From contig JAWPGT010000002.1 of NCBI GenBank assembly GCA_034638255.1, positions 806,001 to 870,000 of the forward strand: 64,000 bases of DNA. The letters run 5' to 3'. Made by a program: the position numbers and the translations under genes. A model generated the notes under the pieces. It ran no database searches, was not told the DNA's origin, and saw nothing but the letters and a program-made list of their open reading frames with translations. Below, one piece after another: positions 35,258-45,292 of the stretch (the stretch's first letter is position 1; each line of letters opens with the position of its first letter). This DNA comes from Coprinus comatus (Eukaryota > Basidiomycota > Agaricomycetes > Agaricales > Agaricaceae).

Positions 35258-36979
35258 ATGCCATTAAGTTGGCGTACTCTCCCCCGTCTTCTGGTCCTTT
35301 CTGTCTTATCCATCGCAACAATATGTGTAGCGGACGAAGCTGCATTTGAGAACACTGCAATCGTGCGCACTACTGAGCTTGGCGGTTCAGTGGTACACGT
35401 CACAACAACGTATGCGATCAAGAGTTTGGAAGAGGGGCAGGAGGTCTATGCAATTGCTTTCCCAAGGCGTGAGAGGGATGCAACCAGCTTCCTCGAGGTC
35501 AAAGTCAAAGGCAAAGAAGAACCTTTGCAAATCCAGGAACGTCCGTTCTACGGCAATGCGTATGTACTCCGTCTGAGCACTCCATCGAGTTTTCTGACTC
35601 CTGCTATAGCAAATTCACACTGGTTGATGTCTTGCTGCCCAAGCCACAGGGGGCAAATACCACCTTCAACCTGGTGCTAGAAACTATTCAAACGCATATG
35701 TCCGAACCATGGCCAGAGTATGCCAGCCAGACAGAGGAGCAGGCATTGAGATACACTACAGATCTTTACGTCCTTAGTCCATATCCAACGTTGGTACAAC
35801 GCACAAAAATCAGGTAAGATCAATATCTATTATGAGTACAAACGTATTGACACTTCAAAGAACGTTAGTCCCTCGTATCTTTGACTACACCAAACCGGAA
35901 GATGTAGATGCATCAAAGTCAGGTGCTACCGTCACTTATGGTCCTCTCCACAATATACCTCCTTCAACAACCTGGGACTTTGTTAAGACCGTTCAAAAGC
36001 CTTTAACTGTGAGGTACTATCACGAGCAACCCGTGCTTGAAGTTACAAGCTATAAACGCGCTGTAGAAGTTAGTCACTGGGGATCGAATCTTAACACTCA
36101 GGATGCTATTGTGTTACACAACGCTGGCCCGAAGTACGTCCCCTCCTACTAAATGTTACAAGCTTTATATTCACCTACTACTCTAATTTCTGCTTAGGCT
36201 CAAAGGTCATTTCTCCCGCCTCGAATATCAACAACAGGCATACTCGGGCAAGAATACCCCACATATCCTGCACTCGCTTCAAATGCATCTCCCACCTGGC
36301 ATTGAGAATGTCTACTATTATGATCAAATTGGCAATGTCTCAACTTCTCAGCTTACCATTGCCCCAGCTGTACCGAAAGGCAAACCTATACTTCGAGATA
36401 GTTTGTTTGTTTTTAAGCCGCGTTACCCATTGATGGGAGGGTGGAATTATTCATTCACTCTGGGCTGGGATACCAATTTGGTCCATGTGGCTGCCTATAA
36501 TAAGTCGAGCGGTGAATATCAAGTTGAAGTACCCGTCATGACAAACGTTCCGGGCGCTGTAATCAACCATCTGGAAGTGAAGATCGTTTTACCCGAAGGT
36601 GCTACGTGAGTTGTCCCTGCAATTTTTGAGGATATGTCTCATCAGTGTATTAGAGATATTGAGGTTGTAACACCATTCCCGTCCAAGGCAATGTGGCTTG
36701 ATAGCCATGTAACTTATCTGGACACTATTGGTCGTCCTGCAATTATGTTCGAGTATAAAGACCTCACCATTAAACATGCCCAAAATATCTATGTGAGTTC
36801 TCCACCGCTTTCGTTAGCTATTTTACCTGACTGTTTCTTAGGTTATTTACAAACTCTCTGTGAAAGAACACTTCAGAAAGCCTTTCGTGGTCTCGGGTGT
36901 ATTCTTTGGATTGTTCATGTTTACATTTGTCGTTAGACGCTTAAACTTCACAATCAGTGGTAAAAAGAAGACGGCGTAG
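35258..36979 (+). CDS. OST1: Oligosaccharyltransferase subunit Ost1 / ribophorin I
   Basis: ER membrane subunit of the N-glycosylation complex. ATG 35258 begins MPLSWRTLPRLLVLSVLSIA, a signal peptide, followed by ENTAIVRTTELGGSVVHVTT. Later exons give FTLVDVLLPKPQGANTTFNL, the SPRIFDYTKPEDVDASKSG block, VEVSHWGSNLNTQDAIVLHN (about 36070-36125), LKGHFSRLEYQQQAY, FKPRYPLMGGWNYSFTLGWD (about 36410) and KIVLPEGATDIEVVTPFP. A C-terminal hydrophobic span FVVSGVFFGLFMFTFVVRR is followed by a lysine-rich cytosolic end GKKKTA with ER-retention-like lysines, stop 36977-36979. The W-G-x-N and GHFSR motifs are family hallmarks. Confidence 0.94.
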
Positions 36980-37145
36980 TATAGATTGGTAGGTTGTACC
37001 CAGAGATGTTAAGGCATAAATTTATCATTATTCAGACCTCAGAAGACCAATTAGAAACAAAGAAAAAGCCAGTACACTGTCGTGATATTCAGCGAGAAAA
37101 ACTACTTGATACAAATTACAACGATTGAAATGTTTATGCCTAGTT

Positions 37146-37979
37146 TTAGTGGTAGGGCATTTGGGATGGAGTCCAGTCCAAGGACTTAATTTTCTGGTAG
37201 CTCTCCCTTGGATTGTATATACTTGTAGGTGGCTTTGGGAAGCTAAGCTCATAACCATCATCCTCCGAGCTCGAAAAGTCCATGAAGCTTGATAACTTGG
37301 AGTGAGATTCGGTTTAGAGAGAAGCTAGAACTTGATTACCTTTGTGGCTCGCTAACTACGGGAGAAACGTTATTGTTGATACCAAAGCATAATTGAGCAG
37401 AAGGCCTGCTTCTTTGTAGTGGCCTTTTTATTTGTTTATAAGGTTGAGGGTCATTACCATTTAGTAGTGGTGAAGATCCTCGAACAGTGGCTTCAACGTC
37501 ATAGTCCGGAGATGGACTAGGCGACGAAGGATGATGTTCTGGGGATGTAGTAGGTAGAATTGTTGGTCTACAGCAATGCTAGTTGCAAGTATCTATTAGA
37601 CTATCTGAATAGAAACATAACGCCAAAAATGTGTACCTTTCTTTTTCTAAGGGCAGTTTTAGTCCACTGAAGACCATCAAGGTCATAGAACTCGAATTTA
37701 ACCGATCTAAATGTTTCAAACAACTGTTTTAGTTGTTCCTAAGAAGAGTATGAACCATTAACTTATTTCAAGTTGGCGGAACACTAACCTCAGTAGCTCT
37801 CCAAGGCTCCGCCTCCTCTAGTCGTTGTTCCATCTCAATTTCCAGTTGCCTTTTCTTGCGTTCCAACTTGTTTAATGCATTAACAAATGATGATTTTGGT
37901 GTCTGTTTCTGTAGTTGAATCATACGTGAAAGACAAGGATTTCTGGAAAAGGAGAACTAACTGATGTTATATGTGTCAT
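37146..37979 (-). CDS. Hypothetical coiled-coil protein divergently paired with PCNA
   Basis: Not recognised. Reading minus-strand exons in phase gives MTHITSKQTPKSSFVNALNK, LERKKRQLEIEMEQRLEEAE, then PWRATE. An intron leads to EQLKQLFETFRSVKFEFYDL and DGLQWTKTALRKRK, then PTTSPEHHPSSPSPSPDYDV. An uninterrupted stretch YKQIKRPLQRSRPSAQLCFG follows, and a last exon FMDFSSSEDDGYELSFPKPP ending DWTPSQMPYH, stop 37146. About 220 residues with an N-terminal coiled coil and a Pro/Ser-rich, SSED-containing tail. The junction after ALRKRK is uncertain. It shares the 129-bp intergenic region with PCNA, which holds MCB-type elements, so a cell-cycle-linked role is possible but unproven. Confidence 0.62.
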
Positions 37980-38012
37980 CTCTAAAAGGAAGTCCAAGTT
38001 CAAACAACACCT

Positions 38013-38017
38013 ACGCG
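38013..38017. promoter_or_regulatory. ACGCG, MCB core, in the PCNA divergent promoter
   Basis: MCB core pentamer in the 129-bp space between the unknown coiled-coil gene and PCNA, 96 bp upstream of the PCNA ATG. Confidence 0.45.
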
Positions 38018-38043
38018 AATCTGTGACACAATGGCGTGACACG

Positions 38044-38049
38044 ACGCGT
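38044..38049. promoter_or_regulatory. ACGCGT, full MluI cell-cycle box, in the PCNA promoter
   Basis: A perfect palindromic MCB 60 bp upstream of the PCNA start codon. In yeasts this element is bound by MBF and drives G1/S expression of replication genes, including PCNA. Confidence 0.6.
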
Positions 38050-38108
38050 TGTGATGCGTGTGTCGCGCTCATTATTCGCTCTCTCTTCATTCGTCAGTCT
38101 CGCTCACA

Positions 38109-39343
38109 ATGCTCGAAGCAAAACTCTACGAAGCTGGTATCCTAAAAAAGCTCCTTGATGGTAAGCACGTCTAATTCTCCTCAGTCTCCTTTGTTCTGAT
38201 CTCTGTTTTCGATGCTCAGCGATCAAGGAACTAGTGACGGACGCCAACTTTGAGTGCACCGATGAGGGCATAAACTTGCAAGCAATGGACAACTCTCACG
38301 TTGCACTTGTCGCTGTACAACTTAGACCTGACGGGTTTCTCTTATATCGTTGTGATAGACCAATGCCTCTCGGTGTCAACTTGACCAGTCTTACAAAGGT
38401 TCTCAAATGCGCGAAGGACGATGATGTTTGTACTCTGAAAGCAGCTGACGAAGCTGATGTTCTCAATCTCTTGTACGAAGCTAAGAGTAAGTTGTTAATC
38501 CCTTTCCCTTTAAAGCCGTATCTCATAAATCGAAATAGACTCGGATCGTATTGCAGAATACGAGATGAAGTTGATGGATATTGACACTGATCAACTGGGT
38601 ATTCCAGAAACTGAATATGATGCACGTGTCAAGATGCCTGCAGCTGAATTCACTCGCATTGTTCGAGATCTATCACAACTTGGTGAGAGTGTCCGCATTG
38701 AAGTCAGCAAAGAGGGCATCCGATTTGCGAGTGAAGGTGAAGCTGCCAATGGCAGTGTTCTACTAAAGCACTCGGATGGAAAGATTGGCAAGGTTAAGAA
38801 AGAAGAGGATGACGATAATGATGATGAGGGTTCAAGTAAACTCAAAATCAAGAAGGAGAAGGAAGATGATGTGGATATGGATGAAGAACAACAAGAGTTT
38901 AAGGCTGTATCAGACGACGAGGGTGAAGAAGAACAAGAGGATGATGAAGACGAAGAGACTGACAAGAAGAAGCGTAAAAAGAAGGTATGCCATATGACTT
39001 TGCTATCTTCATTCTTGAAGCTCATGTCAAAATTTAGGCCAACGGCTCAGGAAAACCAACAAAGAAGGCCAAAACAACAAAGAAAGAGGATGACGATGGA
39101 TCTGTCAATATTCAGATGAACCAACACGTCTCACTAACATTTTCCCTCAAGTATCTTGTGAACTTTTCAAAGAGTGCATCACTTTCATCGAGAGTCTCGC
39201 TTATGATGAGTAACGAGGTTCCATTGTTGGTCAGTAGGACAAACACACGCTCATTACCCCTACTAACTATCTTCTAGGTTGCATATGAATTCGAACAAGG
39301 GTACATTCGTTATTACCTTGCCCCCAAGATTGGTGATGAGTGA
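38109..39343 (+). CDS. PCNA sliding clamp with a long charged insertion
   Basis: Replication/repair clamp. ATG 38109 starts MLEAKLYEAGILKKLLD. Key features: the DNA-facing region LVTDANFECTDEGINLQAMD; YRCDRPMPLGVNLTSLTKVL; the interdomain loop that binds PIP boxes, MDIDTDQLGIPETEY (about 38575-38615); RIVRDLSQLGESVRIEVSKE with the lysine equivalent to human K164; and the C-terminal LVNFSKSASLSSRVSLMMSN and RYYLAPKIGDE, stop 39341-39343. In place of the short loop around human residues 186-195 there are about 93 residues of mixed acidic and Lys-rich sequence (about 38775-39110), including EEEQEDDEDEETDKKKRKKK, interrupted by one intron. Total about 340 residues instead of about 260. All core strands on either side are intact, so the gene is very probably functional. 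Confidence 0.95.
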
Positions 39344-39641
39344 AGCGGTTTCTATTTTTCAAACTATCTTTGTTTTGCTATCTTTCATGTCCGACGTTTT
39401 TGCATTCTTGGAATATATTCAAATGATTTAGTAGTCTGACCGGTTTTTGGTCAAGGTCGAAGCTCCTGTAGCCATCGGAACTTGTGTGATAACGGAGTGG
39501 CCAACAATTGGCAATGAGCCCATGTGTGCATTTAAAGGCCACTTGCCCCGGATCAAGGAGGTAATCAGATGGTTAGAGACAATGTTGATTTACAGCAATT
39601 AATGATAAAATACAGCAGTACAGATAGATACAATGATGTTT

Positions 39642-40335
39642 TCAACGTTTACTCTGATCCATAAATAGCCTATTGAACCCATGGAGAGTTATCGGTGAGC
39701 ACTCCTCCGGTGGAGGTGACCTTGGAAACATAGGAATGAGTTTTTGTAATATTTAGATAACTCCGAGAATACTCACCCCAACAGGAAAGTGAAGACCCCT
39801 GGGAAACCATCTTTGATAGTGCATTCGTAGTACAATCCACCGTTACTCAGTTTTCCTTCACTATACACAAGCGTAGTACCTTGCCATTTCCATACACCAT
39901 TGTTGCCCTCCCGCGTTTTCGAGCTGATGAGCTGAAGCGGGTAATCACTCAGCTTTGTTGTATTCATTACATTGACTGTGTAAACCGTAGTTTGGTTGAT
40001 CATCTGATATAATCGATTCTGGTGGATGTAGAAGAGCTCAGGTCGGCGAGTATTCGGAATGACAGTGATATTTCCGGGAAAACCTTTAGGAGAAGTTGGG
40101 AATGATCGAGAGTGTGGGGTAAGGATATGCAAATACCTGGATCATGGACGTTCAAATGACGAGAACGACGAACTTCTCCTTCAACCTCTCTTCCTATAGC
40201 CTCTAGGTATGTTGCGCCAGGGACGAGACTTCCCATGTTAGCGTCCCATGAGCCACCAATATGTTCAAAGGTTGGGACTGCTGCGACGAAAACAAGGAGA
40301 CAGGAGAACAGGGCAAAGAGATCGAAGGGGGCCAT
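39642..40335 (-). CDS. Small secreted protein of unknown function
   Basis: ATG 40335 gives MAPFDLFALFSCLLVFVAAV, a strong signal peptide, then PTFEHIGGSWDANMGSLVPG and VEGEVRRSRHLNVHDPG. An intron with donor GTATTT joins to FPGNITVIPNTRRPELFYIH and QNRLYQMINQTTVYTVNV, with several N-x-S/T sites, KTREGNNGVWKWQGTTLVYS, and GGLYYECTIKDGFPGVFTFL. After a final intron the phase predicts a tail ending near 39642. A different frame (GGVLTDNSPWVQ, stop near 39670) looks more protein-like but needs an irregular splice, so the 3' end is uncertain. Likely extracellular; no family recognised. It shares a 160-bp divergent promoter with the PPR gene. Confidence 0.65.
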
Positions 40336-40495
40336 TGTTGCGTTGAAACATAGGAGCCGTGGCTTATATAGCGTCGTCCATAAGTGTCTTGTTGCTTAAA
40401 TCTCGGAAGTCTATTCTTGGACTCGGATTAATCTCGACACACACGTGACCCCAACACCATTCTGGGATATTTTCCTTTTCCTCTCTCCCGTTCCC

Positions 40496-42518
40496 ATGTT
40501 TCGTCAAATAGTCTCGTCCTCTGCCGGCGCCAGTAGATACAGACATGTTCTCGATGTCGTCCGATGTACTTCTGTGCCCCAGACGCGTTCAGAAAGCAGC
40601 GGAGTTCAGCTCACCTCCGCGTTTCATGACCGCATGACCTTTTCATCATCCGCTTCCTCATTAATTCAGAAGCAACGTGGAACGTTGGAATTTGACCTTG
40701 CTGAAGAACCCACTTCGCCTCGATGGCTTCGTCGTCAGGCTCTCCAAAAAGGGAAAGACAGAGAAACCGTGGCTGAGTCCCGGCCTACGAGGACTGCCAA
40801 AGACGTTTCTGCATTTCGGTCAAAACATCATACCCCCCAAGACTCCAGAAAGAAGGGTGACGGTGAAGAGGGTATGCGGCTCTTGGAGCCCCATGTACTT
40901 TCACAAAGGCTCAAAAAACTATGTGACCGAGGCAAGCTCGACGAGGCGGTTGCCCTTCTCAAGAATTCTCCTTTGGATGCTCAGAATACAGCAGTTTGGA
41001 ACACTCTCATATGGGAAACCATGAAAGCGCAACGGTATAAGCTTGCATATTCACTATACGTTGATGTATGTGTCGTCTCATCGTTTTTCTAAAGGTTTTG
41101 CTCACAACGTCGTTTAGATGAAACGACGCGGTCACAGTCCTACCACAAGGACATTCTCCACCATGTTCACCGGGCTCTCACACATAGAGGACTTCTCGAA
41201 ACATACTCAGCAAATTCAAAATGCTCGGTCTCTTTATGAGGCATATGTTCGGCACATCAAATCCATCAAGCGAGTTGATCCAAACGACCGCGAGTTATCC
41301 GTGGACCCATTAGCACCATACATCAAGCTGCTAGGCGATGCAAAATGCTATAGTGATATTTTTGATGTCTTCTATTCCTTGGATAGTGACGGTCCATATT
41401 CTGCGAACCCACTTGTATACACCGCCGTGTTTCGAGCGCTTTCCGCTCGTCCCGAAGCTGATACTCCCTCCTTCCGTCAGGGGGATGCTAAACTCCTCTG
41501 GGCACAAGCACTAAAGTGCTCTAAGCGAAACAAGGATTTCGTCATCGACGCTCATCTCGCTACCGCAGCGATTTCTGCACTCACTAAGGGTCAAACCTCA
41601 GATCACGATGTAGCTTTCCAAATTGCTCATGACTTCTATGGTCTCTGCCCACCGGGAACACCACGTGTCTCTGGTTCGCTTGCATTATCTGCTCCTTCAC
41701 TCGCCACAATCTTACGCTTGTGTAATGCAAGCCACAACTATGACCTATGTATTGAATTCTTCAATCAAGTCAAAAGACGGCCAGAGGAATTGGGTGGTGT
41801 ATTTTTGTTGGATAGGTTACACATGGAGGAAGTTCTACGAGCTCAACAATCTCTCGCTGTTGCTGGTTCAGCATATCAATCACTACAAATCCTCGAATGG
41901 ATGTTGAGGCAAGAGGTCACAGGTTCAAACGGTGCTAAAATAAGACCCCAACTGCCTACATTTAACATTGTCCTCGCCACTTGTTGGCGTTCAGCAGATT
42001 GGAACTCTGCTACACGAACGTTCGATTTGATGACTGGGTACCATTCTCATGATTTTATGGATGGTGCTGTTGCGGAGGTGCCTAGGGTTGATAGAAGAGG
42101 AAAAGGCAAAAGCATTATACCTACACCAGAGACCATATCAAATCTTGTCAAAACGGCGACCGCTACACGAAACCGCGCGCATATGCGACAATGTTTGAGG
42201 ATAGTAGATTACTTAGGTGTTGACGTCTTGTTGTCACGAACAACAGATGACGCGGAAGCAAGTCGTAGGACACTCAAACAACGCGGTTTCTATGTGACCA
42301 AATTGGCTCAGGGAGTGGTGGATATAGTGGAATATCTCCTCGCAGGACGGACGGATCAACAGCTTCCTGAACAGCAGGAACGATGGAAGAAGATGGCTGC
42401 TAGAGCCAAGCTGGAATTGCAGGAGTCGTCAGAGGAAGCCCTGATTTCAACCGTGCGCAAACCACATCCTTCAAAATCTCCTTTAGTTTCTCGTAGAACA
42501 AGAGATTCATCTGCATGA
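40496..42518 (+). CDS. Mitochondrial pentatricopeptide-repeat (PPR) protein
   Basis: Two exons joined at LAYSLYVD / MKRRGHSPTTRTFSTMFTGL (intron about 41067-41117). The N-terminus MFRQIVSSSAGASRYRHVLD is Arg/Ser-rich with no early acidic cluster, as expected for a mitochondrial presequence. Helical PPR-like units include LKKLCDRGKLDEAVALLKNS, NTAVWNTLIWETMKAQRYKL, the MKRRGHSPTTRTFSTMF unit, ATILRLCNASHNYDLCIEFF and LPTFNIVLATCWRSADWNSA with TRTFDLM. About 650 residues. Fungal PPR proteins of this kind stabilise, process or help translate mitochondrial mRNAs; the target is not predictable. Stop TGA 42516-42518. Confidence 0.85.
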
Positions 42519-42915
42519 TATCTATTTACTTACATAGAAGTTTACTTACATAGAACCTGATTAATTGATCTCTCAGAGGGTTAGCTTTATAATTTATGTT
42601 AAATGGCGGTTAGGCAGTGTTATTCGTTAAATATAATAATTTCGCGATAACATGACAGCAACAGTGGTCGCAAAAAAAGAATAGCATAGCACCTCCGAGG
42701 TCCATAATATCATTAACAGAGTAAAAGTTCAGCAGAGGCATAGAGGGTAGCAACAAGACTCGAGTAAATGAAGGTAACGCGTGTGAAAGGAAAGACCTAA
42801 AGGTAGGGTAAGGTAAGTTGGGATATAGTACAATGCAAACACGTAAGTAGCTCTTAAATATCGTCTGTGGTGGTAATTAAACAGAAAAGGCAACGGGTGT
42901 TTGAAAGGACACTCA
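42519..42915. other. Convergent intergenic region (PPR / aspartic protease)
   Basis: About 400 bp between two 3' ends. AT-rich, with no supported gene. Contains one ACGCGT near 42777, which is probably incidental because no promoter is expected here. Confidence 0.5.
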
Positions 42916-45157
42916 TTACGCGATTGATTTTGGCCTATCACCGGGTCCTACTTCGGATCTGTGGAATGCAGGTGCGGGAGGAAGGAAACCATCGTCCGTC
43001 AATGCCATCGACACAATGGGTTGGTAGGTACCGCGTGAAGGGGACATTAGAGGTCCCGAGATGCGGCTCTGACCATCGTCGGTGATGGCCATTGATACAG
43101 GCTGGTATGCAGAGTTTGTCGATGGAGATGGATCATTGCCTGCTATATAGCTAGGGACTGTGCTGAGAGGCATGGGCGTCATGCGTCCACGAGGGTTCCG
43201 CACTCTAGTTGCTCTAGAACGCCGCCTTCGCAGCCACCACGTAGCACCACAGACAACAAGGCCAATGAGCAGGAGGGCATTTAACGCAATGACCGCAAGC
43301 ATCGCAGGGATGAACCGTTTCAACATGTCCAGGGTTTCCGTAACATCTTCTGAGAGGAAAAACGAGGGTGCATTTGCGGCTCCTTGTAGTCCTACGTAAG
43401 TGATATTGGTCTGCGGTGTACCACCTCGTTTGTTGTGGAAGTCGACAGATGCTTCGTCAGGGTTGATAATAGAGAGCATTTTCATGTAAGGATCGCCCAT
43501 TTTACCACTTTCGTCGTAGTCACCAAAGTCATAAACCGAATAAACAGAGCGAAGGAAATTATCGCCTATTAACCAATCGCTGAAAATGTATGATGAAAAA
43601 TAGTAAGTTGAAAGTAATAAGAATCGACTTACAATGGGGTGTCTGGCTTAAACTTGGAAGGAAGGAAAGAACCAAGACAGGAATCGTTGTTCGTGAGTAA
43701 AACGGACGCAGGGGTTATATCCAGGGGGTGTAACGGAAAAACTTGTCCACTGTGTGATGATGTTTCAACAACGACATACGTGGGGAAAAAAACAGCAACG
43801 AACCCAATTTGGAGAGCCATGTTTATTTCATGCTTACAGGGAACGATCCATTGCTTACCCACATCATCAAACCTGGCACCTGTGATGTTCCCATAAATCT
43901 GATCTACAATGTCCTTCGGAGCGTAGCTACACAATGGATGAGCATAAAAAAAAACAAGAACATGAGAATGAAAGTGCTCACGTGTAAGAAGCTCCAGAGT
44001 CCATCAGAACAACCGCCTTATTACTGGGAGCTCCTTCAATGGTGGAAGTGGGAACAGTGATTGTATCATTAATAATAAGGGCATCAAGAAGAACAGTCCA
44101 ACGTTTTGGAGAATGAACAGGCCATGTGGAAATTTCAGCTGTGTTGGCCACAGAAGCATACTCTGGCTCGTATTCGCCTGGAATTATTCAGCAGTGAAGT
44201 AAGTGAAATGCAATCCTGATGCGAACTAACCTATGGAAAAACTTCCTTGCACTTCATCATCATCTTGGGTACTCCGGTGTAGAGCAAAGGCGAGGAAATT
44301 TTGTTCTGATGGGTGTGCAGCGAACAGATTGTACAGGAGGCTACGACCTTGGTCGGAATTAGTTTTGTTGACAGCATAGTCGATGGTCGAAAGCGAGGTG
44401 AAGCCAAGGCCGACAATGCCTTGCAGGCCGTATCCTAGTACTGGATTCACGGCTTCGGTGACATCAAGGAATGCTTGCTTGGAGACTTTCAGACTATGGT
44501 ATTGTTAGATAAGGCAGTTCACATGATGGGATTGTAGCTTACTCAAGAAACTCGACATCGCCAAAGGAGAGTTGACCAAACGCCCAGCCCAGCACATACT
44601 AGAATACTCTCAGACCAAGTGTTACGCACAGATAGGAAAACTCTGACTTACGCTGATGTTGTACAAGGTCGTCTAAGTGACCTGCATGAGAAAGAGAAAT
44701 AGAAAAATGGGGTGGAATGCTTACTGTTGTGGTTATGCCTGGTAACGGATGGACGTTTCCCTTGAGCCAGAGGTCGGAAGAACCAGTATCAAGTTGAACA
44801 GAATAATCTGGGGAAGTGTGAAAAAGAGGCCGGATGCAATGAGAAAAGGCGTCACGGACCATGACCGCCGACAGTGATCTAATGGAAAGCAGTTAGGGTT
44901 CGAATGGGGGCGGGGGTGATTTACTTACATTGACTATGTAGAGTAGGTCGTCGATGGTACTACGGATAGTTTAGTGAGGACTGGGGTAGGGAATGCTAGG
45001 TGACGGACCTGAGGCTAAAACCGCTGTCTGGATTGGAGGTGTCGATGGATGCGCGTCTGTGAATGGAAAGATCGGGGTTTTTGATACGCTTAAAAGAGAG
45101 TTTGTGGGCCGAGACAACGGCAGAAAGGAGCAAAGGGAGCGTGAAGGGGAACCTCAT
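42916..45157 (-). CDS. Membrane-anchored A1 (pepsin-type) aspartic protease
   Basis: Secretory protease of the yapsin/CND41-like type. ATG 45157 starts MRFPFTLPLLLSAVVSAHKL (signal peptide), then a basic propeptide HRRASIDT. The first catalytic motif is in YSVQLDTGSSDLWLKG (about 44760-44815). Then GYGLQGIVGLGFTSLSTIDY (44380-44450), the second catalytic motif VVLMDSGASYTYAPKDIVDQ (spliced near 43930-44010), the WIVPCKHEINM region, and DWLIGDNFLRSVYSVYDFGD (about 43510-43580). After the protease fold comes one membrane span MLAVIALNALLLIGLVVCGA, stop-transfer basic RRRRSRATR, and a cytosolic tail with two copies of a YQP-VSMA-TDDG motif, stop 42916. Expected at the plasma membrane or vacuole. 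Confidence 0.93.
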
Positions 45158-45292
45158 GATGAGCCCAGCGGACAACAAGTGGTGAGATATGTTTATTTAC
45201 AACTGCCACCGTCAAACAAGGCAACATATCCCATATATGGAATACGATCATCATCTACTTATATCCCACGTCCGTTCCCCACACCCCAACCC

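Noticed and set aside
38591..39025. Antisense Ser-rich open frame opposite PCNA
   Set aside because: Mirror of the acidic PCNA insertion; no start context or domain, and the sense strand is clearly the gene.
38788..39050. PCNA insertion as an unrecognised intron
   Set aside because: A GTTAAG donor-like site exists, but the stretch is purine-rich with no pyrimidine-rich acceptor, and it stays in frame for over 60 codons; kept as coding, with RNA check requested.
42777..42782. ACGCGT between the PPR and aspartic protease genes
   Set aside because: Lies between two converging 3' ends, so it is not in a promoter; likely chance.
44885..44910. tRNA B-box-like GGTTCGAATGG
   Set aside because: Lies in an intron of the aspartic protease gene, has a mismatch to the B-box, and no A-box or cloverleaf was found around it.
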